DNA of 64,000 nt from Terriglobia bacterium (GCA_020073165.1 JAIQFP010000002.1:186001-250000), one strand, 5' to 3'. Shown: positions 52,855 through 63,174, numbered from the stretch's first letter. The notes: generated by a model from the sequence alone, not told the origin. Made by a program: numbers and translations.

Positions 52855-54444
52855 GTGGAAACTAGCAACCAAAAATTCGAAAACGGGTCCGGGCGAGGCG
52901 CATCCTCTTCGCCATGGCAGGTACTGCTGTTTGTGACGTTGGGCTCATTGGGATTTCTCGCCATTCTCAAACTGGCAGATATCGTGGAGAAGCACTCGTA
53001 CAAGTACAAATACCACGGCTACAAGGAGCTCGTTCTCATCGCACTGATGGCAGGCGGTGCGCTGGGCTTGATCTACTTCTACAAGACCTTCCGCGAGGCC
53101 TGGCCCGCCGCCCTTGAGACCATCCGCAGCCTGCGCTGGTACCACTGGCTGTGGACGGTCATCTTCATCAGCGGACTGGTCTTCCGCAAACGGACCGCCG
53201 CCGAGGGCATGGACGCACCTGTGGACAATGCCGCCCTGTTCCGCATTTGCGCTGTCGGGAGCGTGGGTGCCACGTTGTTATGCCAGATGTTCCTGCGAAA
53301 GATCGAGTGGCTCCGGTCGGTCTTCACCGGACTCATCGGCCTGCTCATTTGGTTTGACCTGATGGCGCTGCTTTCTACCATCTGGTCGGTGTACTGGGAA
53401 TGGACCTTTTACAAGGCGGTGGAGTATGGCGTAGACGTATGCCTGCTCGGCACCATCATCTACGTCATCCGCAGCTCCAAAGCGTTCAAGGTGTTCGCCG
53501 ATTGGACCTGGATCTTGTACGGCATCATGCTGGTCAACGTCTGGCTGGGATGCATTTGGGACCCCAACGACGCGCTCTTGAAAGGCGGCGCGTACGGCGT
53601 GCAGGGCATTGGCGGGTTAGGTGTCTGGCTGCAGGGCGTATTTCCCGACGTCTCCTCCAACCAGCTCGCCGAATATGCCGCTTGCATATCCGTGGTGGGG
53701 CTGTGCCGGCTGCTGCCCATGAGCCGCAAGCGGGAAAATGTCGCCTGGTATTGGTTCGTGTTTCTCTTTGGCTTCGTTACCATGATCTTCGGCCAGACCC
53801 GCTCCGCGGTGGGCGGCTTCTGCGTCGCTGTGTTCCTCATCTTCCTGCTCTCCAGCCGCGTCGCCCAGGGCGCTGCCATCGTGATCTCCAGTTGTTTCCT
53901 GATCATCGTCACCGGCTTCTACGAGTACCTCTGGGACTATCTGAAGCGCGGTCAGAGCGAGAACCAGCTTGAATCGTTCAGCAGCCGCCTGGAGTGGTGG
54001 GAAGTGGCCTTGCAGAAATTCGCCAACTATCCCTTCACCGGGCTAGGCATGTGGGCGGCAGCCCGCTTCGGCGTGCTGGCCAAGATCGGCTACACCCAGA
54101 CCGCGACCGTCCACAGCGATTGGGTAGAAATCATCGTTGGCACCGGCGCCTGGGGGTTCGTCCCGGTGCTGATCCTCATCTTTATGGCGTGGTGGATCCT
54201 GATCAAATGCATGAGGAATGACAAGCTCGATATGAATGACCGCCAGTTGGCCTACGAAGGTATGGCGGTGCTGGCTGTGGTTTTCTGCCGCATGTTCTTC
54301 ATGACCGATCTCAGTTTGCATCCCCCCTGCCACTTCTTTGTTGCTCTGGGAACAGCCGAATTCCTGCGTCGCAAGCTCAAAAAGCCACAAGCCTACGAGC
54401 AGAATTACGCTCCGGCACAACTCTCCGCCAGCGCGGGTGTTTGA
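52855..54444 (+). CDS. O-antigen ligase/polymerase family membrane protein (Wzy-like)
   Basis: 529 residues from GTG 52855 (GGAG upstream); an earlier ATG overlaps the sulfotransferase gene. At least ten membrane helices and a large periplasmic loop containing GQTRSAVGGFCVAVFLI and WWEVALQKFANYPFTGLGMWAA, typical of Wzy_C/WaaL proteins. Probable repeat-unit polymerase. Confidence 0.85.
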   Translation: METSNQKFENGSGRGASSSPWQVLLFVTLGSLGFLAILKLADIVEKHSYKYKYHGYKELVLIALMAGGALGLIYFYKTFREAWPAALETIRSLRWYHWLWTVIFISGLVFRKRTAAEGMDAPVDNAALFRICAVGSVGATLLCQMFLRKIEWLRSVFTGLIGLLIWFDLMALLSTIWSVYWEWTFYKAVEYGVDVCLLGTIIYVIRSSKAFKVFADWTWILYGIMLVNVWLGCIWDPNDALLKGGAYGVQGIGGLGVWLQGVFPDVSSNQLAEYAACISVVGLCRLLPMSRKRENVAWYWFVFLFGFVTMIFGQTRSAVGGFCVAVFLIFLLSSRVAQGAAIVISSCFLIIVTGFYEYLWDYLKRGQSENQLESFSSRLEWWEVALQKFANYPFTGLGMWAAARFGVLAKIGYTQTATVHSDWVEIIVGTGAWGFVPVLILIFMAWWILIKCMRNDKLDMNDRQLAYEGMAVLAVVFCRMFFMTDLSLHPPCHFFVALGTAEFLRRKLKKPQAYEQNYAPAQLSASAGV

Positions 54445-54451
54445 TGTCAAG

Positions 54452-55546
54452 ATGAAGACGGCCCTGCTCGCTCTCATGCTCTCTGCTTGCTTGCTTGCGC
54501 CTTCGGATGCTGCGGACAAGAAAACGCCCGATGCCAGCGACACCCTGCGGCGCTACGCTGACCAACTGGGGTTTCGCATCGGCGCCGGCATCCGGCCCGT
54601 GTCGTGGGACCAGGATGAACAAGGGCGCCAGATTCTGGCGCGCGAGTTCAACACCACCATGACCATGGGGATGATGGGCGCCACCGAACCAAGAGGGGAA
54701 GGACAGTTTGACTTCTCCAAGATGGATCGCACCATCAAGTTTGCCAAAGAACATGACATGAAAATTTGGGGCGCCGCCCTCATCTATCGCCCCGATTCCC
54801 TTCCCGAGTGGATGCGCCAGAAGATGCAAGGCCGCAACCCCCGGCAAGCATTTCCTGCCGGCCAACTGGATGAACTGATGAAGAAGCACATCCAGACAGT
54901 GGTGCAGCACGGCGGCGACAACTTTTACGCGTGGGGTGTAGTCAATGAACCATTAGGTGGGAAGCACAACCCCTGGCAGTTCCTCATGGGCGACGATGAG
55001 TACATCGCCAAGGCCTTTCGCTTTGCCCGCGAAGCCACCAGAGTCCCCCTGGTCCTCAATGAGACCTTCGGCCACGATGGCATCGATAAAGACAGGGCCA
55101 ACGAGTTTTTTGCCCTGGTAAAGCGGCTTAAGGCTCAGGGCGTCCCCATCGATGGCGTCGGCACCGAGATGCACCTGCACGCGCATGAACTTGATCCCGA
55201 TTACTTGGATCAATTCCGCGACTTCCTACGGCGCGCCCGCGAGTTGGACGTCACCGTCTACATCACCGAAATGGACGTCTATCAGGGCCCGCCCGGCGCG
55301 TTGCAGAATCCATTGGAGGCGCAGCGCAAGATCTATCACGACGTAGCCGCTACTTGCCTGGCAGACTCCAATTGCAAAGGCTTGACGATTTGGGACCTGT
55401 CCGACAAGGACACCTGGCTGGTACACCGCAAAGCCAACCAGATCCCCGACGCGAAACCCGATCTCTTCGACGACGATTACCAGAAGAAGCCGGCCTACTA
55501 CGGCGTGCTGGACGCGCTGAAGGAAGCTGCCGCAGCCAGGCACTAG
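54452..55546 (+). CDS. Glycoside hydrolase family 10-like enzyme, secreted
   Basis: 364 residues from ATG 54452, with signal peptide (LLALMLSACLLAPSDA). GH10 acid/base Glu166 in WGVVNEPLG and nucleophile Glu273 in VYITEMDVY are present. The canonical -1 subsite residues are changed: GHTLVWH is GAALIYR and the NEMKWE segment is GMMGATEP. So it may cleave a non-xylan polymer, perhaps the one made here. The 5' end abuts the polymerase gene. Confidence 0.87.
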   Translation: MKTALLALMLSACLLAPSDAADKKTPDASDTLRRYADQLGFRIGAGIRPVSWDQDEQGRQILAREFNTTMTMGMMGATEPRGEGQFDFSKMDRTIKFAKEHDMKIWGAALIYRPDSLPEWMRQKMQGRNPRQAFPAGQLDELMKKHIQTVVQHGGDNFYAWGVVNEPLGGKHNPWQFLMGDDEYIAKAFRFAREATRVPLVLNETFGHDGIDKDRANEFFALVKRLKAQGVPIDGVGTEMHLHAHELDPDYLDQFRDFLRRARELDVTVYITEMDVYQGPPGALQNPLEAQRKIYHDVAATCLADSNCKGLTIWDLSDKDTWLVHRKANQIPDAKPDLFDDDYQKKPAYYGVLDALKEAAAARH

Positions 55547-55570
55547 CAGCCCTCGCGTAGAGGCGAAGCC

Positions 55571-56341
55571 TTGGCGACAACCAGAATGTCCGTAGACGGA
55601 AAAGTCAGAATCGTCACCACCAGCTGGGATGACGGCGACATCCGCGATCTCCGCATCGCCGAGTTGCTCCATGCCCGGAGTATGCGCGGGACCTTTTATG
55701 TTCCCATCGAGCCCTTCAACGGCAATCCGTCGCTGAGCAAGACCGACATGCGGGCGCTCATCACTGAGGGATTTGAGATCGGTGCCCATGGGATCGCTCA
55801 CGAGATCATGTCGGAAGTCCCGGTCGGGAAACTTGACTACATCGTAGGCACCTGCAAGGCAATCCATGAGGACAACCTCGGTCAGCGCATCCGCATGTTC
55901 TGCTATCCCCGCGGGCGCTATACCGGCCTCGTCGTACAAGCACTGAAGAGGGCAGGCTACGAGGGTGCCCGGACGGTTCGCCTCTTGGCCACCGACACCC
56001 GCTACAGTCCCTTCGACTTGCCCACCACCACCCAGGTGTATCCGCATACCCGCGTGGAGTATCTGCGGAACATCGCCAAGGCGCGCAAGCTAGGTCGCCT
56101 GCATGATTACGTGACCCGCCTCGGCCTGGGTGATGACTGGGTCGAGATCGGCAAGAAATTGTTCGACCGCGTCCTCCACGAGGGCGGAATCTGGCACCTT
56201 TGGGGCCATTCCTGGGAGATTGACCAGCTCGGACTCTGGGACGAATTTGCGCAAATGCTCGACTACGTTTGCCGGCGCCAGGACGTGCTCTATGTCAACA
56301 ACAGCGATCTTCCGCAGTACGTCACCCGACGCCCCAACTGA
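55571..56341 (+). CDS. Polysaccharide deacetylase (NodB homology)
   Basis: 256 residues. Metal-binding/catalytic TTSWDDGD (Asp20/21) and the His pair in EIGAHGIAHEIM are the first two NodB motifs; RMFCYPRGRY and WHLWGHSWEID are the later ones. No signal peptide, so it probably works in the cytoplasm on a lipid-linked or nucleotide precursor. Start TTG 55571 or ATG 55586. Confidence 0.88.
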   Translation: MATTRMSVDGKVRIVTTSWDDGDIRDLRIAELLHARSMRGTFYVPIEPFNGNPSLSKTDMRALITEGFEIGAHGIAHEIMSEVPVGKLDYIVGTCKAIHEDNLGQRIRMFCYPRGRYTGLVVQALKRAGYEGARTVRLLATDTRYSPFDLPTTTQVYPHTRVEYLRNIAKARKLGRLHDYVTRLGLGDDWVEIGKKLFDRVLHEGGIWHLWGHSWEIDQLGLWDEFAQMLDYVCRRQDVLYVNNSDLPQYVTRRPN

Positions 56342-56363
56342 GCCACACCCAGCCTCAACCTAG

Positions 56364-57584
56364 ATGAAAATCCTTCTGGTCCATAACCGCTACCAGATCC
56401 ATGGCGGCGAAGAAGTGGTTTTCGAGCAGGAGCGCCAACTGCTGGAGCGGTCCGGACATCAAGTCCTGACCTATTGCCGGAGCAACTTTGAGGCAGAGGA
56501 CTACGGCGGGTTGCGGCGATTGGCCCTGATCAAGAACATCGCCTGGTCCAGCGACACCAAGGATCAGCTTCGCTGTCTGCTCCGCGAGCACCAGCCCGAT
56601 GTAGTGCACGTTCACAACACCTTCATGATGATGTCGCCGTCGGTGTTCGCTGCCTGCCGCGAAGCCCGCGTTCCGGTAGTGCAGACGTTGCACAACTACC
56701 GGCTTTTCTGTCCGGCCGCGAATTTCGTGCGTGACGGCAAAATCTGCGAGGAGTGCTCCGACCACAGCTTGCTGCGAGGCATCCGTTATGGCTGCTATCG
56801 CAAATCGCGTCCGGCAACCGCCACCGTGGCCCTGATGATGTCGGTCCAGCGCCGGCGCCGTGCTTACCCGGATCAGTTCATCGCCCTGACCGAGTTCTCC
56901 CGTCAGAAGTTCATCCGCGCCGGAATTCCGGCGGAGAAGCTTTGCGTCAAGCCGAACTTCGTGTACCCCGACCCGGGCGAGCGTTCCGGCGATGGCGCGC
57001 ATGCGGTCTTTGCCGGACGACTTTCGGACGAAAAAGGCTTGGACACCCTCCTCGACGCCTGGAAGCAGTTGCCGGATGGTATCCCACTTTCCATTGTGGG
57101 CGATGGCCCGCTCCTGGAACAGCTGCGGAACCGGGCCACTGGGATGGGCCTGAGCGGAATCACCTTCCACGGCCGCCTGCCTCGTGAGAAGACCTTGGAA
57201 ATCATCAAGTTAGCAAGGTTTCTGGTGGCTCCCAGCCAGTGTTACGAGAATTTTCCCATGGGGATTGCAGAAGCTTTCTCATGTGGTGTTCCGGTCATCT
57301 GCTCCCGTCTTGGGGGTATGCGGGAAATCGTTGAAAACAAACGGACTGGACTGCACTTCACAGCTGGCGATGCGGTCGATCTGGCCCGCAAAGTGCTCTG
57401 GTCTTGGTCAAACCCTGAGCAAATGCTGGAAATGGGGAAAGCAGCCCGTAGAGAGTACGAAGCCAAGTACACGGCTGAGAAGAACTATCCCTTGCTGATG
57501 ACAATCTATCAGCGAGCCGTGGCCGCCGAAACCGCGGTTGCTCAGGCTGATGCTGAAGTGGGGTTCAGCCTATCTCGCGGATAA
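56364..57584 (+). CDS. Glycosyltransferase family 4
   Basis: 406 residues, GT-B fold. N-terminal MKILLVHNRYQIHGGEEVVFEQE, VVHVHNTFMMMSPSV, and the C-terminal donor site VFAGRLSDEKGLDTLLDAWKQL and PSQCYENFPMGIAEAFSCGVPVI (E-x7-E). Donor sugar unknown. Part of the polymer-building set. Confidence 0.92.
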   Translation: MKILLVHNRYQIHGGEEVVFEQERQLLERSGHQVLTYCRSNFEAEDYGGLRRLALIKNIAWSSDTKDQLRCLLREHQPDVVHVHNTFMMMSPSVFAACREARVPVVQTLHNYRLFCPAANFVRDGKICEECSDHSLLRGIRYGCYRKSRPATATVALMMSVQRRRRAYPDQFIALTEFSRQKFIRAGIPAEKLCVKPNFVYPDPGERSGDGAHAVFAGRLSDEKGLDTLLDAWKQLPDGIPLSIVGDGPLLEQLRNRATGMGLSGITFHGRLPREKTLEIIKLARFLVAPSQCYENFPMGIAEAFSCGVPVICSRLGGMREIVENKRTGLHFTAGDAVDLARKVLWSWSNPEQMLEMGKAARREYEAKYTAEKNYPLLMTIYQRAVAAETAVAQADAEVGFSLSRG

Positions 57585-57631
57585 GCCATTCCGCGTTCTT
57601 GCAGTAAATAGGTCGCAGGAACCAACGAACC

Positions 57632-58702
57632 ATGAGCGTTGCCATCATTTCCGGGTCGGCCGGGCTGGTTGGATCGGAGACCGTCGCCTACTTTGCAGAT
57701 AAGGGCATGGACGTTGTCGGCATCGACAACGGCATGCGCAAAGAATTCTTCGGCGAGGAGGCCTCGACCGCTTGGCAACGGGACCGCCTCAAGCGGGAGA
57801 TTCCGTCGTACACCCACTACGACGCCGATATCCGGAATCAGGACGAGATCTTCCGCATCTTCGAGCGATACCGCAAAGACATCAAGTTGATCGTTCATAC
57901 GGCGGCGCAGCCCTCGCATGACTGGGCCGCCCGCAAGCCGTTTGTTGATTTCACCGTCAACGCCAATGGCACACTGGTTCTGTTGGAAGCAACCCGGCAG
58001 TTCGTCCCCGACGCCGCGTTCATCTTCGTCTCCACCAACAAGGTCTACGGCGACACGCCCAACTACCTGCCTCTGGTCGAGCTCGACACCCGCTGGGAGA
58101 TCGATCCCAGTCACGCTTACGTCAAGGGCATCCCGGAAACCATGTCAATCGACCACACCATGCACAGCCTGTTCGGCGCCTCCAAGGTCGCGGCTGATGT
58201 GCTGGTGCAGGAATATGGCCGCTACTTCGGAATGCACACCGCCTGCTTCCGCGGCGGCTGCCTGACCGGTCCCAATCATTCCGGCACCCAGCTGCACGGC
58301 TTTCTGGCTTACCTGATGAAATGCGCGGTGACCGGTACGCCCTATACGATTTTCGGCTACAAGCGCAAGCAGGTGCGCGACAACATCCACAGCAATGATC
58401 TGATCCGCGCCTTCGATGCGTTCTTCCAGAATCCCCGCTCGGCCCAGGTTTACAACATGGGCGGCGCCCGCTACAGCAATTGCTCCATGATCGAAGCCAT
58501 CGACCTGTGCGAGAAAATCAGCGGCAAGCAGCTGCGCTGGGAGTACGTGGAACAGAATCGCCAGGGAGACCACATCTGGTGGATCAGCGACGTCTCCCGT
58601 TTCCAGGAACACTATCCCTCCTGGAAGCCGAACTACGATGTCCCTGCCATCCTGCAGGAGATTTACGGCATGAATCGCGAGCGCTGGAGGAAGATCGCGT
58701 GA
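57632..58702 (+). CDS. NAD-dependent sugar epimerase/dehydratase (CDP-tyvelose epimerase-like)
   Basis: 356 residues, extended [20 protein letters not shown] motif; [12 protein letters not shown]-like segment ([12 protein letters not shown]) as in CDP-tyvelose 2-epimerases. The usual YxxxK reads FGASK in [23 protein letters not shown], a variant also seen in that group. Its exact substrate is uncertain. Ends overlapping the next gene by GTGA. Confidence 0.87.
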   Translation: MSVAIISGSAGLVGSETVAYFADKGMDVVGIDNGMRKEFFGEEASTAWQRDRLKREIPSYTHYDADIRNQDEIFRIFERYRKDIKLIVHTAAQPSHDWAARKPFVDFTVNANGTLVLLEATRQFVPDAAFIFVSTNKVYGDTPNYLPLVELDTRWEIDPSHAYVKGIPETMSIDHTMHSLFGASKVAADVLVQEYGRYFGMHTACFRGGCLTGPNHSGTQLHGFLAYLMKCAVTGTPYTIFGYKRKQVRDNIHSNDLIRAFDAFFQNPRSAQVYNMGGARYSNCSMIEAIDLCEKISGKQLRWEYVEQNRQGDHIWWISDVSRFQEHYPSWKPNYDVPAILQEIYGMNRERWRKIA

Positions 58703-59502
58703 TCCATGCCGAAAAAAAGAACGTGGTCGGCATCCTGGTAGACGTCATCGACTACGATGGCGCCATCGACTACGTCATCCGCGCCGCGCGCGAACGCCGG
58801 GCTGCCTCCATCTCGGCCCTTGCAGTGCACGGGGTCATGACCGGTGCGCTCGATAAGGAACACCAGCATCGCCTGAACAATCTGGATGTAGTTCTGCCCG
58901 ACGGTCAACCGGTCCGCTGGGCCCTGAACCTGCTGTACCGGGCTCCGCTTCGCGACCGCTGCTACGGGCCCAACCTCACTCTCTATTTATGTGAGCGGGC
59001 GGCTAAGGAAGGCATGCCGGTATTCTTTTACGGCGCGACCCCTTCCATCCTCGACGCTATGCGAAGGAATCTGCGCCAGCGCTTCCCCAAGCTGGTCATC
59101 GCGGGTATGGAGCCTTCGAAGTTTCGCCGCCTCACTCCGCAGGAAAAGACTCAACTGGCGGAGAGGATCAAAGATTCCGGCGCCACCATGGTGTTCGTCG
59201 GGCTGGGCTGCCCGCGCCAGGAAGTCTTCGTCTACGAATTTCGTGATCTGCTCCCCATGCCCGCGCTCGCAGTCGGCGCCGCATTCCCGTTCATCGCCGG
59301 AGAAGTCCGGCAGGCGCCCCGCTGGATCCAGGACCTGGGCATGGAATGGTTTTTCCGGCTGTGCATGGAGCCGCGTCGCTTGTGGCGCCGCTACGTGTAC
59401 TTGAATCCGGCGTATGTCACGCTGTTGACGCTGCAATTGCTAGGTCTGCGCTCGTTTGATACGCGTGGCGTCTCGCCCAGCTCTGAGTTGCTGTACGGTT
59501 AG
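58699..59502 (+). CDS. WecG/TagA/CpsF-family glycosyltransferase (GT26)
   Basis: 267 residues. The GTG start at 58699 overlaps the epimerase stop (GTGA), with GGAGG upstream; a longer frame reads epimerase sequence in a shifted frame. [46 protein letters not shown] and [15 protein letters not shown] are GT26 signatures. Adds a sugar to the lipid-linked intermediate. Confidence 0.93.
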   Translation: MIHAEKKNVVGILVDVIDYDGAIDYVIRAARERRAASISALAVHGVMTGALDKEHQHRLNNLDVVLPDGQPVRWALNLLYRAPLRDRCYGPNLTLYLCERAAKEGMPVFFYGATPSILDAMRRNLRQRFPKLVIAGMEPSKFRRLTPQEKTQLAERIKDSGATMVFVGLGCPRQEVFVYEFRDLLPMPALAVGAAFPFIAGEVRQAPRWIQDLGMEWFFRLCMEPRRLWRRYVYLNPAYVTLLTLQLLGLRSFDTRGVSPSSELLYG

Positions 59503-59523
59503 CACACGAAAGGGGAAGGGTTT

Positions 59524-59703
59524 ATGGGTTTTGTGAACGTTGCGGTTCGCCGCTTCGGAATTGCGGGGGAATTGCTCTCGTTCTTCTGGAACAACAAGCG
59601 CTGGTGGATGCTGCCTATCATCACCATCATCCTGGTTTTGGGTGTGGTGCTGGTGCTGGCGCAAAGCTCCGTCATCGCTCCGTTTATCTACACCCTGTTT
59701 TAA
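59524..59703 (+). CDS. DUF5989/SxtK-like small membrane protein
   Basis: 59 residues, too short to be called by length alone. One helix (WWMLPIITIILVLGVVLVLA) followed by QSSVIAPFIYTLF, the hallmark end of DUF5989/SxtK proteins. RBS AAGGG 3 bases upstream. Encoded just before an SxtJ-like gene and a carbamoyltransferase; the trio recurs in other genomes, e.g. the saxitoxin locus (from memory). Confidence 0.82.
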   Translation: MGFVNVAVRRFGIAGELLSFFWNNKRWWMLPIITIILVLGVVLVLAQSSVIAPFIYTLF

Positions 59704-59712
59704 AGGAAGGTA

Positions 59713-59952
59713 ATGGCAAATCCTGTCTGGCAAGGACTGAAGAATTTCTGGGCAGCATGGACCCGTCTGGCCAAGAAGATTGGCAACTTTCAGGCCCGGG
59801 TCATCCTGACCGTGATGTACGCGGTTGTGCTGCTGCCATTCGGACTCATGGTGCGCCTGTTCTCCGACCCTCTGAGAATCAAGAAGCGCCCCACCGAGTG
59901 GCTCAACCACCCCGATGAAGTGATGGACATGCAGTGGGCCAAGAGGCAGTGA
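59713..59952 (+). CDS. SxtJ-like small membrane protein
   Basis: 79 residues with one hydrophobic segment (ARVILTVMYAVVLLPFGLMVRLF) and a polar C-terminus (PTEWLNHPDEVMDMQWAKRQ). Position between DUF5989 and the carbamoyltransferase supports an SxtJ assignment. Ends 3 bases before the next start. AAGGAAGG upstream. Role unknown, probably a partner of the carbamoyltransferase. Confidence 0.75.
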   Translation: MANPVWQGLKNFWAAWTRLAKKIGNFQARVILTVMYAVVLLPFGLMVRLFSDPLRIKKRPTEWLNHPDEVMDMQWAKRQ

Positions 59953-59955
59953 ATC

Positions 59956-61743
59956 GTGGATATCCTGGGAATCTCGTGTTACTACCATGACGCAGCGGCC
60001 GTGCTGCTGCGTGACGGACAACTCATCGCCGCGTCGGAAGAAGAACGCTTCTCCCGCATTAAGCACGACTACGGCTTCCCCAAGCAGGCCATCCAGTATT
60101 GCCTGGAAGCCGGCAAGATCAGCGGGCCCGATCTCGACTACGTCGTCTTCTTCGAGAAACCGTTCCGCAAGCTGGACCGCATTCTGGCTAGCGTGCTCGG
60201 CACCTACCCGAAATCGTGGAAGGTTTTCCGCGAGTCCATGATTACCTGGGTGCTCGACAAGCTTTGGGTCGCCAGCACGCTGCAAAGCGAACTGGGTGTG
60301 AAGAAAGAAAAGGTGCTGTTTTCCGAGCACCACCTTTCGCATGCCGCCAGCGCCTACTTATGTTCACCCTTTGACGAGTCCGCCATCCTCACCGTGGACG
60401 GCGTCGGCGAGTGGGTGACTGCCACCTACGGCATCGGCCGCGGCAACGACATCAAGCTGACCAAGCAGATGGATTTCCCGCACTCCATCGGCCTCCTCTA
60501 CAGCGCCTTTACCGCCTTCCTTGGCTTCGAGGTCAACGAGGGTGAGTACAAAGTCATGGGCATGGCCCCTTACGGCAAGCCCAAGTATGTGGACAAGGTT
60601 TGGAAACTCGTACGCCAGAACAGCGATGGCTCGTTCGCGCTGGACATGGACTACTTCGAGTTCCACCATTCCACCGAGAGAACGTACAGCAAGAAGTTCG
60701 AGCAATTGTTCGGTGAGCCGCGTCCCACCAAACTGCACTTCTTCACCGAATCCACCGGCTTCCCCAAGTATTTCGGCGAGCCGCCGGCAAATATTCATGA
60801 GATTTCCAATCTGAACCAGCACTATGCCGACATCGCTGCCAGCATTCAGAAGGTGACAGAAGAGCTCATTCTCGGCATGGCCCGCAATCTCCAGAAAGAG
60901 ACCGGGCTCAAGAACCTGTGCATCGCAGGCGGCGTCGGGCTGAACAGCGTAGCCAACAGCCGCATCATTCGCGAAACTCCGTTCGAGCAGGTGTTCGTGC
61001 AGCCCGCCGCCGGTGATGGTGGCGGCGCCCTCGGCGCCGCTCTCTGGGCCTACAACACCCTGCTGGGCAAACCCCGTACCTTCCGCATGGATCACGCCTA
61101 CTGGGGTCGCCACTACGGAGCATCCGAGATCAGCTCATTTCTGCAGGGAAACAACATTCCCCACACTCTGATCGAGGACGAAGACAAGATGCTCGACCAG
61201 GTCGTGGAACGCATCAGGAGCGGCAAAGTGATCGGTTGGTATCAGGGACGATTTGAATGGGGGCCGCGCGCCCTCGGCAACCGCAGCATCATCGCCGATC
61301 CCGGCAATCCCGAAATGAAAGACATCGTCAACGCCAAGATCAAGTTCCGGGAACCCTACCGTCCGTTTGCTCCTTCCGTCCTGGCGGAGTGCGCTGAAAA
61401 GTATTTCGAGCTCCCGCACGCCACCAGTCACTACCCGGCGCGTTTCATGCTCTACGTGGTACCGGTGAAGCAGGAGGCCCATCGTCTTCTGCCCGCCATC
61501 ACCCACGTGGACGGCACCGGCCGCCTGCAAACCGTTTTCAAGGACCAGAGCCCGCGTTACTACAAGCTGATCGAACGCTTTGGCCAGGCAACCGGCGTTC
61601 CGGTCCTGCTGAACACATCGTTCAACCTGCGAGGTGAGCCCATCGTCACCACGCCGGCAAACGCGTTCAACACTTTCGTGAAGAGCGAGATGGACTGCCT
61701 TGTTCTCGACAATTACATCGTCGAGAAGTCGTCGCTCAACTGA
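59956..61743 (+). CDS. Carbamoyltransferase (NodU/CmcH/SxtI family)
   Basis: 595 residues. N-terminal ISCYYHDAAAVLLRDGQLIAASEEERFSRIKHDYGFP and HHLSHAASAYLCSPFDESAILTVDG carry the metal/ATP histidines; the YrdC-like C-terminal portion has GRFEWGPRALGNRSIIADP. Forms carbamoyl-adenylate from carbamoyl phosphate and transfers it to a hydroxyl, here probably a sugar of the polymer. GTG start. Confidence 0.93.
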   Translation: MDILGISCYYHDAAAVLLRDGQLIAASEEERFSRIKHDYGFPKQAIQYCLEAGKISGPDLDYVVFFEKPFRKLDRILASVLGTYPKSWKVFRESMITWVLDKLWVASTLQSELGVKKEKVLFSEHHLSHAASAYLCSPFDESAILTVDGVGEWVTATYGIGRGNDIKLTKQMDFPHSIGLLYSAFTAFLGFEVNEGEYKVMGMAPYGKPKYVDKVWKLVRQNSDGSFALDMDYFEFHHSTERTYSKKFEQLFGEPRPTKLHFFTESTGFPKYFGEPPANIHEISNLNQHYADIAASIQKVTEELILGMARNLQKETGLKNLCIAGGVGLNSVANSRIIRETPFEQVFVQPAAGDGGGALGAALWAYNTLLGKPRTFRMDHAYWGRHYGASEISSFLQGNNIPHTLIEDEDKMLDQVVERIRSGKVIGWYQGRFEWGPRALGNRSIIADPGNPEMKDIVNAKIKFREPYRPFAPSVLAECAEKYFELPHATSHYPARFMLYVVPVKQEAHRLLPAITHVDGTGRLQTVFKDQSPRYYKLIERFGQATGVPVLLNTSFNLRGEPIVTTPANAFNTFVKSEMDCLVLDNYIVEKSSLN

Positions 61744-61822
61744 AGTTCAAAGCTCCTCCCCTGAATTTGTTGCCGTATCAGCTGCCGTCAAGCAGGGTCG
61801 CATCCCTGCCCTGATTGGACAA

Positions 61823-63040
61823 ATGAGCACTGACACCACATTGAAACCGGTTGGCGCACTGCTGACCGAACCCGACCTCGGTCTCCACCCCCCGACTGAT
61901 CCTCGGATCATAAGCCTTGGACCTTCGCTGCGGGCCGACTATGTGATCGTCGGCTCGGGTCTGACTGGCGGAACTATCGCCCGCTTCCTGGCCGATGCCG
62001 GACGCGATGTGATCGTTCTCGAACGCCGCGCCCACCTGGGCGGCAACGTTCACGATCACAAGCATCCCAGTGGTGTCCGCATCCACACTTACGGCCCGCA
62101 CTACTTCCGTACCGGGTCGGAAGAAATCTGGGAGTTCGTTAACCGCTTCGCCTCCTTTTATAAGTACGAAGCTATCGTTAAGTCCCAGGTCGACGGCCGG
62201 ATCGAAAACTGGCCTATCGCCGCCAGCTACATCCGCCGCTCTGTGGGCAAGGATTGGAAGCCGTCGTTCACCGGTACTCCCACCAACTTCGAAGAGGCTT
62301 CGCTGGCCATGATGCCCGAACTGGTCTATCGCAAGTTCGTCAAGGGCTACAGCGAAAAACAGTGGGGCGTGAAAGCCACCGAACTGTCCGCCGATCTGGC
62401 CCGCCGCTTCGATGTGCGCGAAGATGATGAGCCCCGCCTCATGCGCCACAAGTATCAGGGCATTCCCCGCGAGGGCTACGCGGAATTCACCAAGAGCATC
62501 TTGTCCGGCATTCCTGTGGTGCTGCACTTCGATTATCTGAAGCACCGGGACCGCATCAAGGCGCGCAAGCTGCTGGTCTTCACCGGACCCATTGACGAGT
62601 TCTTCGGCTACGACATGGGCCGGCTGCGTTACCGCGGTCAGCGCCGTGAGCATTCTTACCTGGCAGGCCACGACCTAGTACAACCCTGCGGCCAGGTCAA
62701 CAACCCGGATGTCTCCAACGGCCCCTACATCCGCACCCTGGAATGGAAACACATGATGCCGCCCGAGGAGATTCCCCACATCAAGGGAACCGTGCTGACC
62801 CGTGAATACACCTACACTCCGGAGAACCCCAACCACCAGGAGTACCCCTTCCCGGACCGGCAGAATCAGCAACTCTACCAGCAGTACCGGGCGCGGGCCG
62901 AGGCCATCCCCGGCTTACTGGTGTGCGGACGCCTCGGGGAATACCGCTACTACGACATGGACCAGGCGATCGGACGCGCCATGATGCTGGCACGCCAACT
63001 GCTCGCGCAGGAACCGATGCGCGCCGCCTGTGCCGATTGA
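61823..63040 (+). CDS. glf: UDP-galactopyranose mutase
   Basis: 405 residues from ATG 61823; a longer frame overlaps the carbamoyltransferase gene. FAD motif VIVGSGLTGGTIARFLADAGRDVIVLERR, HTYGPHYFRTGSEEIWEFV and EYTYTPENPNHQEYPFP are Glf signatures; the active-site arginines lie around GRLGEYRYYDMDQAIGRAM. Makes UDP-galactofuranose, so the polymer probably contains Galf. Confidence 0.93.
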   Translation: MSTDTTLKPVGALLTEPDLGLHPPTDPRIISLGPSLRADYVIVGSGLTGGTIARFLADAGRDVIVLERRAHLGGNVHDHKHPSGVRIHTYGPHYFRTGSEEIWEFVNRFASFYKYEAIVKSQVDGRIENWPIAASYIRRSVGKDWKPSFTGTPTNFEEASLAMMPELVYRKFVKGYSEKQWGVKATELSADLARRFDVREDDEPRLMRHKYQGIPREGYAEFTKSILSGIPVVLHFDYLKHRDRIKARKLLVFTGPIDEFFGYDMGRLRYRGQRREHSYLAGHDLVQPCGQVNNPDVSNGPYIRTLEWKHMMPPEEIPHIKGTVLTREYTYTPENPNHQEYPFPDRQNQQLYQQYRARAEAIPGLLVCGRLGEYRYYDMDQAIGRAMMLARQLLAQEPMRAACAD

Positions 63041-63174
63041 AGTGTCTGCCCCGCGTACACAGTATGAATTTGTGCATGTGATGTCTTGATGGTCGCGGCT
63101 CTCGTGAGAGGACAGGAGCAGCGGCTGAACGTCAGGCCTGTTGAACAAATTTGTCTGATGGGGACCAAGGGATC

